From Limnanthes douglasii subsp. nivea (lineage: Eukaryota > Streptophyta > Magnoliopsida > Brassicales > Limnanthaceae): a stretch of DNA of 64,000 bases. The notes beneath the pieces are model-generated. The model was given only the letters and a program-made list of their open reading frames with translations. It did no database searches and had not been told where the DNA came from. Positions 34,171-45,277 of the stretch are shown in pieces. Numbering within the stretch: the stretch's first letter is position 1; each line of letters starts with the position of its first letter. Made by a program: the position numbers and the translations under genes. The DNA is taken from NCBI GenBank assembly GCA_036936605.1, contig JAUPFV010000002.1, forward strand, positions 335,891,215-335,955,214. Reading direction: 5' to 3'.

Positions 34171-34779
34171 TTTAATTATGGTCAAAATTATGTGTCACGA
34201 ATATCTGAAGCATTTTATGTGCATGATGATAATGTTAAGATCTTTGATGGTGTAATAACTTTTATTCAATTGAATATGGATCTATATTGAAAATGTTTAA
34301 TGTTGGAACTGAGCCAATCAAATGACTATGAAGTGTTAAACTAGTACTTATCTGTGGAAAATATGTTTTATTAAATAATATATTGTATGTTCCCGGGATT
34401 ATTAAGAATCTATTATCTAGTTTTGTTTTGAAAGTTTGTGGTTTTAAAAAAGTGTATGAAAGTGGCAAGTATATCTTGTCAAAATATGATGTATTTGTAG
34501 GCTTTGGATATTTATGTAATGGTGTGTCTATGTTAAATGTTAATGTTTCATTTTAACATGAATTTTCTTGCATGGTTTCTACTAGTACTTGTAGAATATT
34601 GAATAAAATAGAATTATGTCATGCTAGACTAAGACATGTACATTAATAAAAGACATGTCCAAAATGAGTATTATACCTCATATTGATGTAAATAATGAGA
34701 AATGTATGACTTGCATGTTAACTAAGATAACCAACAAACCTTTTAATAATGTTAACCGAGTTTCATAAATACTGGAACT

Positions 34780-35700
34780 AGTAAATAGTGATTTATGTGA
34801 TTTCCATGCTACTCCTTCGTTAGGAAATAAAAATTATGTTATTAATTTTATTAATGATGTATTTAAATATTGTTACATATATTTGTTGCACGAAAAAAAT
34901 AAAGCTCTTGATAAATTCAAAATCTTTAAAGAAGAAGTATAGCTACATAAACATGATTGGGTTAAAAATCTACGTACGGATAGATGAGGTGAATATTATG
35001 ATCTGATAGATTTTCAGTCTACTGGTATAATATATCAAACCACGGATCATTATACACCACAACAAAATGGTATGGCAGAAAGGAAGAATATGGCTTTAAA
35101 AGAAATGTTTAAGTTCATGTTGTCTTGTTCGGGTTTGAATGAAGGATTTAGGGTGAGCCTATGCTAATAGTCTGTTACTTATTGAATCGATATTCTACTA
35201 AAAGAAATAAGAAGACCCTACATGATCTTTGGTTTAAAAAGCCTCCAAAATTGAGTTTTCAAACAGTTTAGGCTTGTAGAGAAGTTGTAAGGCTCGTCCA
35301 ACCTAAAAAGAAAAACTTGTGTGAAAGAGGTATAGACTGTATCTTCACTGGGTATGATGAGCATTGTGTTGTATATAGGTTCTATGTGTTAGAATCTAAT
35401 GAATATGTGTTAGTGAACACAGTTATAGAATCAAGAAATAAAATATTTTACGAAGAAAGATTTACATTTATACGAAGACCTAGAGATATAATTCAGACCG
35501 CAATCGATAAGAACTCAATACGAGAAGAAAATGAATTATGTGGTACTATTTGTGTACCAGAACCTTCTGAACCCAGGAGAAGCACTAGAGCTAGAAAAAC
35601 TAAGTCTTTTGGATCTGATTTTCAACTTTATTTAGTTGAAAGGTCAAGAATTGTTTTGTTATTCAGGATAATCCAAATACTTTTAGAGAAACTATAACAT
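34780..35700 (+). pseudogene. Copia integrase and hinge, decayed
   Basis: The second catalytic region appears as LRTDR with a stop instead of the expected Gly codon, followed by GEYYDL. TPQQNGMAERKN carries the catalytic Glu. The 35317-35697 frame is the hinge: DCIFTGYDEHCVVYRF, then VIESRNKIFYEERF, then a basic linker PRRSTRARKTKSFG. Frames change several times. Confidence 0.75.
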
Positions 35701-35973
35701 CAAGAGATGTTGCATTTTGGAAAGAAGATATTCAAGATGAGATATATTCTATCATGCATAATAATACATGGGAATTTACTGATTACCTCGTGGTTGCAAA
35801 TCATTGGAAAATAGATGTATCTTTAAAAGGAAAATACAAGTAGATGGTACCATTGAAAGGTATAAAGCAAGATTGGTTTTCCAAGGTTTTAGGCAAAGAG
35901 AAGGGATTGACTTCTTTGAGGAGGTGCTATATCCTGAGCATCCAAGAAATAAACCTGTATAACTAATTCAACA

Positions 35974-36290
35974 ATGGAATCTAAAATTGTTGCATTAGTA
36001 GCAGCTTTTAAAGAAGGCGAGTGGCTAAGAAATTTGATATATCATATTCCATTGTGGCCCAAGACGATAGCACATATATCTATCATGTGTGATAATGAAG
36101 CTGCATTGGCAAATGTCTATGGACAAGTTTATAAAGGCAGGTCTAGACAATTATGTGTTATACATACCATGATTTGTGAATGTACCACTCATGGTGTTAT
36201 ATCAGTGGAGTTTGTCAAAACTCAATATAATTTAGTCGATGATTTAACCTAAGGGTTAAGTAGAGAACTTGTGCACAAGTCGGTTATTGG
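35974..36290 (+). pseudogene. Copia RNase H end
   Basis: From MESKIVALVAAFKEGEWLRN, matching the TEAEY--L---KE--WL block with Glu kept, to CDNEAALANV (catalytic Asp region) and FVKTQYNLVDDLT at the C-terminus. One frame stays open for 92 codons, ending just before the last conserved KGL. Confidence 0.75.
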
Positions 36291-37125
36291 CACGAGATTA
36301 AATTCCATCTGAAATCTCTCATGTTAAGGTACCCAATTCCCATCTAATATGACATTATATGTTTAATTCAATGTGGAAAGCTTAACGCTTAGAGATTGGA
36401 ACACATTAGTAATATCATCCCAAGGTATGTGTTCAGACCTGCAAGTTGTAGAGGTTGAAGTCTATCTTCTTAATAGTTCTTTTGAAAATTTCATATGCGG
36501 GTGCAAGAGGAAAATATATACCTATTTGAACATGAATTTTAGCCGCTTCAAGAAGCTATGACTTGTCTTTAATATGTTTGAGAAGGATAAGGACACAAGG
36601 CTAGTGAAAATTGTGTATTTATGTGTATATTGTCCTTCTTGTATTCATTATGAATAGTAAATGTTCAATTCTCAGTGATACATTGATATTCGAATATTTG
36701 AAATGTGTCATATACTAATATGAAATTAAATCGTCACGGTATTTCATTTATGCATAAATTTGTTATTTGTTATGATTTTGTTTTAGCATATCATTAATTG
36801 CATTAAAATGGGGAAGATTATTAGATACTTTAGTGTGATTTGATTTACTAAACCAATATAGTCATGGTATATTATCAAGCAAGTTGGATAGTGCGGAGTG
36901 CATGTTTGTTAGATTATATTGTAACTAGCGAGCGTAGCCAGCTGGGTCAAATGGCGGAACCCCTGGTTGGGGTCAAGCTGACAGGTCAGCTTGCAAAAAA
37001 GTTATTTTGAGTGGTGCTGTTATTGTGAAAATTCATTTAATTTTGAATTTTCTTATTTTAACCGATTTTTTATCATTTGAAAACAAAACGGTTTGGACAT
37101 GTATGCATTCAAGCGGTTGGCAGTT

Positions 37126-37328
37126 TACATGTCGGTTGGCTATTTCGGTCGAGACATGTATGTTTTGTTTTGGTTCAGAAAGAATACACGAAAAATCATT
37201 CTCTAAGTTAAAAACAAATATTCTGACTTATCCGATTGAGATTTTCGAAGAACCACAAAAAATATTTCAATCTAAAATTGTCTAAACAAGACTTCAAAAT
37301 TATCCACGAAATCAAAACAATTTCCGAC
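37126..37328 (+). repeat. 3' LTR part of the decayed Copia
   Basis: Right-hand match to 33048-33245. A GC-richer stretch at 36935-36990 probably belongs to the same LTR. Confidence 0.6.
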
Positions 37329-37330
37329 AT

Positions 37331-38100
37331 CATTTTGCGAGTAATATTGTATCATGTTTCTTATACATTGTCTCTATCGTCTACCCATATTAACTTTGGA
37401 GACTTGCACTAACAATCGTTCCCGCAAAAATGAAAAGTTGTTAGAATATTCCTCGATTATGCTGAATCGGATATTCGATATCAATAGTTGGCGTTATGAG
37501 GTTCTCTTTTTGCTACCCAAGTCCATTTAGATAGTTCATTCCATATTCTTATCATCTGACAAATTCTTTTGTTAGATTTCGAAACTTGTTTTGTTTGGAT
37601 TTTAAATTTGTTTAGATTAGAAACACACTTTCCATTTTCTATAAATAGCTCAATTGATGTCGACATATCGGCATCGCTCAATTTAACCGGAAAAAAATAG
37701 ATGAGAGGAAACAAATTAAAAATTAAAATAATTGCAATATATATAGACGCAATTTATAAGTTTATAAAACGATTTAAAACCCAGCATCAAACATGGACAA
37801 AGAAAAAACAACTTGATAATGTTATGCATAGACTTTTTCTATAATAATGTTTATGTTAAGTACTCCGGTGTTCATAAAAGGTAGCTTAACAATCTATAAG
37901 CATCTAAACTTGAATAGATAAAATTGAACCGTTAGTTTCCTAATGCTTTCTGATTTTGCGCTAAGAACAGAACTCTGCCGTCAAGGTAACCTTGGTCTAA
38001 AAGAGAATATAGAATCAATTAATCGGATTATTTTGGATTATTGTTAGCTTTTCACTTAAAACTAATCTTTGTATAGATATTTTGACTAAAAATACCGCAT
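37331..38100. other. No gene recognised
   Basis: AT-rich. The minus-strand frame 37714-37481 has no recognisable domain. Confidence 0.4.
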
Positions 38101-38103
38101 TTC

Positions 38104-38358
38104 ATGAGATCCAAGTTGGACTGTCTTTTTATCTCAGCTTGCAACCATTCTGGTTTCGTCGAGGAAGGACAGAATTTGTTTCGAACCATGAGAAGGGAGT
38201 ATAGGATGATACCCAATATCGATCATTATGTAAACACAGTAGATCTCCTTGGTCGTGCAGGTCAGTTAGAAGATGCTTATGATTTCGTTAGGAAAATGGA
38301 TACTGAAGCTGATCAAAGCTTCAAGAGTGAGTTCAGCAGTTTTGCAGCCTCCTCGTGA
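38104..38358 (+). pseudogene. Pentatricopeptide-repeat gene fragment (PLS type)
   Basis: About 64 residues of a plant organelle RNA-binding PPR protein: FISACNHSGFVEEGQNLF, IDHYVNTVDLLGRAGQLEDA and YDFVRKM. These are consecutive repeat ends of the type (SACSH-GLV-EG---F, HY---VDLLGRAG-L-EA). No earlier repeats, no targeting peptide and no E/DYW end were found, so it is an isolated fragment. The tail after KMDTEAD is unrelated. It lies 0.6 kb from the NUP1 pseudogene, in opposite orientation. Confidence 0.8.
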
Positions 38359-38842
38359 CAAATGAAAGGATCAACTAAAGAATCTGATGATATATGATTT
38401 GGAGTAAGTAAAAAGAATATACATTTAGTAGCTGGTTCCTTAAGGTAACTTAGTGCAGTCCTCGGACTGCTCTTAAATGGAAAAGAAGTTGGTGAACTGA
38501 AGCAAAATTACAACTTCTACCTGAGCTGGAAATCGTAACTCATCTGCAACATGTACCTATGAAGAACGCCACATAATTTGTCTGAAGAGATTATGCGTAA
38601 CGTCCACAAAACCTGCATCATTCTTTTTTCTTATACAGATATAAGTATTGACCATAGAGAAAAATAGGATTCCCATTGATATCATGTATCCTACTTTCTT
38701 GCTGAAGACCAAACAATTTGTATTGGGACAGTTTTTTCTTACAAAATTAAGATTATCCTAATAGACTTAAAAACTTCTATATAATAAACCAAAAATCCAG
38801 GAATATCTATTCATTTATTATCTTCTGAAAAAAAATCCCCTA
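38359..38842. other. No gene recognised
   Basis: No domain, repeat or structure seen. It would contain the 3' flank of the NUP1 pseudogene. Confidence 0.4.
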
Positions 38843-39554
38843 CAAAGAATCGAGACCTTCTTGCAAACTACTTCTACAATAATTATTGGATCGCTTAGCT
38901 CTAACTACGTTCTCCTTTCCACTAGTATTAACACTAGATTTATTAAATATCTTGCTTCCTTCTGTGCCTGTTGTGTGGCTTAGCTCTGACCATTTTTCTG
39001 CTAGAATGAAACGAATTAGCTGATCTACCGATCTGAAAGCCTGATTCGACTGCTGCGATGGGCTGTGGCGGTTGCTGACCAAATAATGCATTAATTGATT
39101 CAGTCATACTATCATCCGTCATACTATCATCCATGTTCATTTGATCATTTGTACCCGAGGGAAAACCAAACCCAGGTCCTGAGTTACCAAACACTGAAGG
39201 CAAATTAGTAGTACTTGAGGTTGAACCAAAAGCAAAATTGGAAGATGTAGATGTATATCCAGATAACCCAAAACCTTGAGGTGCATGTGTTGATGAATAT
39301 CCTGAACCATGCCTGGTGGGTCTAATGGTCAATGCAGATCCATGTGTTGATGATGATCCTGAACCGAACATGAGAGAGTTTGGAGTCTGCCTGGTGGATC
39401 CAAATGTTGATGCAGATCCAGATGAACCAAAAGCTCGAGTTGCATGTGTTGATGAGGAACCTGAACCAAACGTGAGAGATTTTGGAGCCTGCCCGCTGTA
39501 TCCAAACGTCGATGCAGATCCAGATGACCCAAAAGCTTGAGGCGCATGCGTTGA

Positions 39555-40476
39555 TGAAGATCTTGTACCAAACATGAAAGATTTTGGAGCCTGCTCAGTA
39601 GATCCAAATGTCGATGCAGATCCAGATGACCCAAAACCTTGAGGTGACCCAAAACCTTGAGATGCATGTGTTGATGAAGATCCTGAACCTTGAGGTGACC
39701 CAAAACCTTGAGATGCATGTTTTGATGAAGATCCTGAACCTTGAGGCGACCCAAAATCTTGAGATGCATGTGTTGATGAAGATCATGAACCAGACATGAG
39801 AGATTTTGTAGCCTGACCGGTGGATCCAAAAATAGTGGTGATATTGTTCCCTTGTAAACTGCCAACAGTAGCACATGAACTAAACAGCGCAGACCCACTG
39901 CAAGAAGATCCAAACAGAGAACTTCCAGAGGCAAATGATGTTGTTTGAGCTGCAGGATTTTGGTTCATCTTCAACAACTCCTGCAGCTCAAACAACATCA
40001 TTTGCCTCTGGAAGTTGTCTGTTTGGATCTTCTTGCGGTGGGTCTGCGCTGTTTAGTTCATGTGCTACTGTTGGCAGTTTACAAGGGAACAATATCACCA
40101 CTATCTTTGGATCCACCGGTCAGGCTACAAAATCTCTCATTTGTGGTTCAGGATCTTCATCAACACATGCATCTCAAGGGTTAGGGTCGCCTCAAGGTTT
40201 AGGATCTTCATCAACACATGCATCTCAAGGTTCAGGATCTTCATCAACACATGCATCTCAAGGTTTTGGGTCATCTCAAGGTTCAGGATCTTCATCAACA
40301 CATGCATCTCAAGGTTTTGGGTCACCTCAAGGTTTTGGGTCACCTCAAGGTTTTGGGTCATCTGGATCTGCATCGACATTTGGATCCACCGAGCAGGCTC
40401 CAAAATCTTTCATGTTTGGTACAGGATCTTTGCCTCAAACAACATCATTTGCCTCTGGAAGTTCTCTGTTTGGATA
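39555..40476. repeat. Inverted duplication (palindrome) in the FG-repeat exon
   Basis: Left arm 39555-39957 and right arm 39979-40430 are inverted copies around a 21-base spacer, differing in the number of short FG-encoding units (CCAAAACCTTGAGGTGACC-type). From 40434 to 40476 the first 43 bases of the right arm recur (AACAACATCATTTGCCTCTG). The right arm is open on the plus strand for 180 codons of FG repeats (39935-40477), showing it is a flipped copy of coding sequence. On the gene's strand the frame enters the flipped arm after KMFGGS and stops within 20 codons. Confidence 0.9.
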
Positions 40477-41855
40477 GAGCCACCAAACATTTTGCTTTCG
40501 GTGGTTGTAGATGTGCCGGCAAAAATACTACTTACTTGGCCTAAGCTTGCAGAAGATGTCCCACTATAAACACTACTTACAGTGCTTCCATGTGAAGAAG
40601 ACGGAGCACATAAATTGCTAATTTCAGTGCTTCTGACTGCAGAGGACAATTCACCAAAAATGTTAGCTGTATCATTTCCAGGTGTAGAAGACGAGGCACC
40701 AAAAATCACATTCCCAGAACCTTCAACAGAGGTAGGCGTGCTACCAAAAATGGTACTCCCGATACTTCCAGTCGAAGCATCTGTAGCGCCAAAAACTAGG
40801 CTACTTCCAGGACTTGTAATTCCTAATGATGTACCAGAAAATACGCTACTTCCCGTGCTTGTAACTATTGAAAATGGCCCACTGAATTGCAAAACATTTA
40901 TACTGCCGAAGTTCGGGGTCTTTGCTTCTACTAACTCTGCAGTAGTTGCTGAAACTTGTGAAAGGTTGCTAAAGCTGGTGCTGGTGTTGGTGGTGCTTGC
41001 AGTAGCATTAGTGGTAGTACCAACAGATAGGGCAGAAGTAGTCGAGATAGTCTGATTAGATGTGCTATTGGATGTCAAACACAAAGCTTCAGATGTCACA
41101 CAAGGATTGTTACTAACACCAAAAGAAAAAATGCTCCCATTTGGAGAAGATGCGGCAGATGCAGGCAACTTGGAGGTAGGACATGCATTTTCAGACTCCG
41201 TCCTGGAGATGAAACAATGTCATTGTATTAGAAGATAGGTAGGTAAAAAATTATCTATAGATTATATAATTTCATTTGTATTATATATTGGTTTAGTTTG
41301 GTTAGATCATGAAACCCCTAAACCAAAGCTGATCCAATACGGACTAATTAGATTGTTTTAAAACATTGGAAAATGAGCACAAGACAAAAAGAAACTGTAG
41401 CTGGAAACACTTGCGACCAAATTTAGAACACTCCTGTTCTATACATATACTGACCTGCTTGGGAATTGTGATTTTCCTTTGGAAGACCCATTAAGTAGCA
41501 AGCCTGAAGATCCACTAACAGCTAAAGCTGAACGGGTATCATCATCAAAAGTGGATGAAGCATCAGTTAGTTCTTTAGATGAAGAAAGTTTATGGTCGAA
41601 ACTAAAGATAGCAGGTTGTGTGGCTATCTCAACCGGCTGGGCAGTCAAGTCCAATTTTTCCTTCTGTTTATCTAAACAAAGTGTGGCTCCATCAGGTGAG
41701 TACTCATCAACTGACACCAAAAAATCCTGCAGTCAGAGGAAAAAGATCAACCACAGTCACAGGACTATAAACCATTCAGCCATCCATTGCATTCAACTAT
41801 TAAACTAAATTATCTGACATGTAATCATCATTAAAATACAATATAATCTATACCT

Positions 41856-42475
41856 CATCCACACTCATCCTGAATGCATGTGTTGCCTTCCGGGGAACCA
41901 TAGTATCTCTGTTGTCTGAACCAGCTATTTGTTCTTTCATTGAACTACCTATATCTACACTATTATTCAAAATAGGAATTGATGTGTCAATTGGAATTAC
42001 GGATTTACTCACACCACTTTCATCAACTTTGGCCCGCTTCTGCGGACTAGAATCTTTAGCATCAAACAATAAACATAAACTGTCACGTGTACCGCTTGAT
42101 TTATCTTCTTCACTCTCAATGATTTTTTAAGTATCTGTGGTGCCAACCCTCTTTAGAGCAGGATTTGTAGCTGATTTTTCTTTAGATGAGACCAAATCAT
42201 CAAGTTCATGTAAGATTTTGGAAGCCGCTTCCCTGGACTTGGACGAAACAAAGGGGATACTTGAGTTGCTTGCAACACTTCTCTCTGTATTTCCTTTAGG
42301 TTCCTTTAGGTGTTATGGCAGGCCTATTGGAAGCTTCACTCAATTTCAATTTGTTTTGTTCTTGAGAGGATTGTTTACTGCCCAGCAAACTCGTGACCTT
42401 TTGATAGGTAAGAAACGTTTTCGGCCGGATGCTACGACAAGACTCCTCCAAGACGGCACTCCGGCGTTTTAGAGC
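41856..42475 (-). pseudogene. NUP1-like middle exon with frameshift and stop
   Basis: The minus strand reads LKRRSAVLEESCRSIRPK to ASNRPAITPKG, then a duplicated TTCCTTTAGG (42291-42300, 42301-42310) shifts the frame by ten bases. Without the extra copy it continues NTERSVASNSS, SREAASKILHELDDLVSSKE and NPALKRVGTTDT. A TAA follows at 42127-42129, after which the same frame reads IIESEEDKSSG and DAKDSSPQKRAKVDESG up to a donor near 41855. Confidence 0.8.
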
Positions 42476-42990
42476 CTGAAAACATAAGCAATAAATTTAG
42501 TTGTCCAAATAAAAAAAATTTGATATACAAAAGAAAGTAACATATAGCTAATATTACCGCTTGTTTCGAACTGGCGGATAAAGCTGCAGCTGAAGGTGAC
42601 AATCCACCAGGCATAGGTCCCTAGATGTAAAATAATATATTAAAAAACTGCAAACTTTGACATATTGTATATTGTTCAAGCTAAAGACATAAGTACGCAA
42701 ACCTTGGTAGGAGAAAACGGCCTAGCATATGGTGTTCTCGCCATTTTGAATATTGCAGATCTACCGAGGCATCTTCGACTGACAACATTTTCATTTACAG
42801 GTATAGCACCTGATCCCTATAAGTAAAATATGTAATTAGATAACAGGCATGCAGAGATGAGTTGTGCACTGAATCTACAAATTTTCATATAGATAAACTA
42901 ATAAGGAGTACACTGCAGCGAACCTTTACAGAAGAAAGAGGCCTTGTATATGGTGTTCGCAAATTGTACATGGCAGATCTGCCGCCTCGA

Positions 42991-43110
42991 GTTCTTCAAT
43001 TGACAAGATCCTTTTCAAGAAGCCCAACTTCAGCAAAATGTCTTGCGCCAGTTCTTCAATTGACAAGATCCTTTTCAAGAAGCCCAACTTCAGCAAAATG
43101 TCTTGGCGCA
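42991..43110 (-). repeat. 60-bp tandem duplication in a NUP1-like exon
   Basis: Two head-to-tail copies with GTTCTTCAATTGACAAGATC at 42991 and 43051. It preserves the reading frame (20 codons, RHFAEVGLLEKDLVN) and carries the same TGA in each copy, so the stop arose before the duplication. Confidence 0.9.
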
Positions 43111-43603
43111 AGAGATGATTTAGCAGGTAACTGGGTTTTATTACGCAATGGAGTCAACACTTCTCTACATATTTTAGAGCTAGAAGCCATATACGCTTTT
43201 GCAAGCTCTGAGGTGAAGGTTGATCCTCATCACGTACCTGAAGACATAAAAACAATTAAAAGTGGAACTATATATATTATAAGTATCCGCTAGTTAAAGT
43301 CAGTTTCTTATTGGATTTCTATGGTTTTCTCTTCTAGCAGGTGTCTCAGCAATTCATGATAGAAGCATGGTTGTTAACTCATCAATCTCGACCCTGCTAA
43401 ATGTCTTATGCATGAACCCATCGGCGCTTATCATGTTGGCCGGAGGAGAGTCAATATCAAGTGATTTTTTCAACTGCAAGTTTCATAACATATAAACATC
43501 TGCTTAAAAGTCAAAAAATATATAGAAACCTTTTCCGAATGCTCTATCTAACAAATCAAATAATAAATATACAATCTTACACTAGAAGGGTTTTACTTTT
43601 CCT

Positions 43604-43787
43604 GCCTTCCTTTGTCTTCTGGTTGAAGATGAAGTTTCTTGCCGAAAACGGAACCCAAGAATATATTGGCGCAGGAAGTGATAAGTTTCTGAGCCCTAGG
43701 TGGCCGATCTTAAGTAGTTGTACGATTTTTTCCCAAAGGAAGCTTTGGAAACTTGCCGCCGGCTCCGAGTCCAACGTTCGTCTCCAT
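43604..43787 (-). pseudogene. NUP1-like exon 1 with a nonsense codon
   Basis: ATG at 43785-43787 opens METNVGLGAGGKFPKLPLGK, then NRTTT and TAA, then DRPPRAQKLITSCANIF and SVFGKKL. NUP1 proteins have Tyr at the stop position (T-PYDRP), so one base change in TAC or TAT explains it. The frame stays open for 37 codons past the stop to a possible donor AAGTAAAAC. Confidence 0.8.
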
Positions 43788-43799
43788 TAAAGATTAAAG

Positions 43800-44568
43800 A
43801 GTGTGTCAAAACGAAGCCGATTAGTTTTTGTTTACAGTGATCAGTGAACTGTTTTATCAAATACAGTACAAGTTTTATATAGATATAAATTGGAAAATTT
43901 GGGTCAGATAGATGGAAAATCTGGGTCAGATAGAGTTTAAAAAGGTGATTAGGTCTTTTCTTTTCTACAAGGAGTTCCTAGTCAAAAATAATTATTTCAA
44001 TATTATTAATATTAATGATAAGGATTCATTCAAACCGTGTTTAAGCATGTAATTATAGTAAAGAGTATCCAAATTATATATTTAATATCTAGTATATTAT
44101 ATTTTTGGAAGTAATATATATTCTTAAATTTTCATATGTATATAAAAAATTAAATAATACAGCTAATTTTATAGAATGTGTATCCTATTTTATTAGTATT
44201 ATTTATTTTAAGTAAAAAAAATCAAATATTTATAAAAATATTTCATAACTGATTTTTTAAAACAATCTAACAAAATATAATCAAAACTAATGGATGAACA
44301 ACAAATTAATAATGTTCTATTTAACTGGTGGATTATGGAAAAAATATATATAATATATTTGCTAAATAAAAATATGAACTTTTGAAATCTGTAAATGTAT
44401 TAACCATTGATAATTGTAATTGTACGGCTGATTTTCTAGATCATCTATTAAAACACAAAAACGTAACCGATTTATCTTATATTTTTTTAAAACAAGTAAT
44501 GTTATATTATACTGACTAACATACAAATCAATTTAAAATTAATTAAAATTCCAAAACTTTATTACATT
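43800..44568. other. AT-rich 5' flank of the NUP1 pseudogene
   Basis: Includes a duplicated TGGGTCAGATAGA near 43903 and 43924. No coding potential seen and no promoter that I can assign. Confidence 0.4.
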
Positions 44569-44585
44569 TAATAAAATTATAGATT

Positions 44586-45260
44586 GCTGTAAGGAGACTA
44601 ATCTTAAATTTGTGGACATTGAAATAGATTGCTTAGCCTTATTTAACATGTTAGCTTCTGGTCTTAACCCTGGTATTTAGAACAAAGTCTATTGTGTTGT
44701 AGACAGCTGATTTCACCACAAATGACTATTAGGCATGTTTTTAGGGAGCAAAATCTGGCTGCAGACTGGTTGGCAAAGCACGCTTTGAAAATAAAAAATA
44801 GTTTCTCTATTTAATCTGAGCACAATTTTTGTGATCTATATGGGTTTGGGAAATTTTTGATATGCTTAATAATCTGACTATGTGTTTTAAGATATATCAT
44901 TTTATGATCTGACATTGTTAGCAAGTTGAAAGACTTGACTACATGTTTTTGTTTGCAGGTTCAGGTATCCAGGATAAGTTACAAAAGCTAAGGATGGAGG
45001 GCTGCAGAAGCTATCAGGAAGGACTGTTATGGATGAAGATGTAGAAAGATAGAAGCTGAAGGGATGTTACAAGAGGCTGATTGAGAAGGATAGAAGCATA
45101 AGAGAGGAAGGTGCTGCTGATGGAGAAACAAAAGAAAGAAAGGAATCTTAAACTATAATTTCTGTAATCAATGAGCTTATAGCTCACAAAATGATTGTTC
45201 CTAACAGTCTGTAAAACTCTTTTTCAACATCTATGAAAGAAATTTCTTGAGAAAAAAAAA
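44586..45260 (+). mobile_element. 5'-truncated LINE (L1-type) with poly(A) tail
   Basis: 675 bases flanked by perfect 17-bp target duplications (44569-44585 and 45261-45277, beginning TAATAAAATTATAG). They begin inside the C-terminal RNase H domain of ORF2: VDIEIDCLALFNMLASG near the start, then HVFREQNLAADWLAKHAL, with stop at 44812-44814. Stops between the two blocks show decay. A 440-base 3' untranslated part and an A-run (45252-45260) follow. Truncation, tail and target duplication are the signs of target-primed insertion. Confidence 0.9.
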
Positions 45261-45277
45261 TAATAAAATTATAGATT

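Larger units (their letters stand above)
33048..37330 (+). mobile_element. Decayed Ty1/Copia element without RT core
   Basis: LTR-like sequence at about 33048-33245 matches 37126-37328. Between them lie gag with a zinc knuckle, integrase, hinge, a short RT start and RNase H in Copia order, all broken by stops. RT sequence ends near 35938 and RNase H begins near 35970, so the RT core is deleted. LTR starts are uncertain. Confidence 0.8.
38943..43787 (-). pseudogene. NUP1: NUP1/NUP136-like nuclear-basket nucleoporin, disabled
   Basis: NUP1/NUP136 is the plant nuclear-basket FG nucleoporin involved in mRNA export and nuclear shape. Minus-strand exons follow the family order: N-terminus GAGGKFPKLPLGKNRTTT---DRPP, HKTFSRVEIDELTTMLLS, ELAKAYMASSSK, GRSAIFKMARTPYARP, ALKRRSAVLEES, SREAASKILHELDDLV, then Ser/Thr-rich FG repeats and a basic C-terminus near 38950. 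Disabling changes: TAA at codon 26 (43710-43712), TGA at 43354-43356, TGA at 43056-43058 and 42996-42998, a 10-bp duplication (42291-42310), TAA at 42127-42129, and an inverted duplication in the FG exon. Exon edges are approximate, and splicing around some stops cannot be excluded. Confidence 0.85.

Noticed and set aside
39329..39934. 201-codon minus-strand frame rich in HLKVLGHLD-type repeats
   Set aside because: It is another frame of the FG-repeat coding sequence; the repeats come from the underlying DNA units.
42862..43293. 143-codon plus-strand frame with a 20-residue repeat
   Set aside because: It is antisense to the NUP1 exon and its repeat is the 60-bp tandem duplication.
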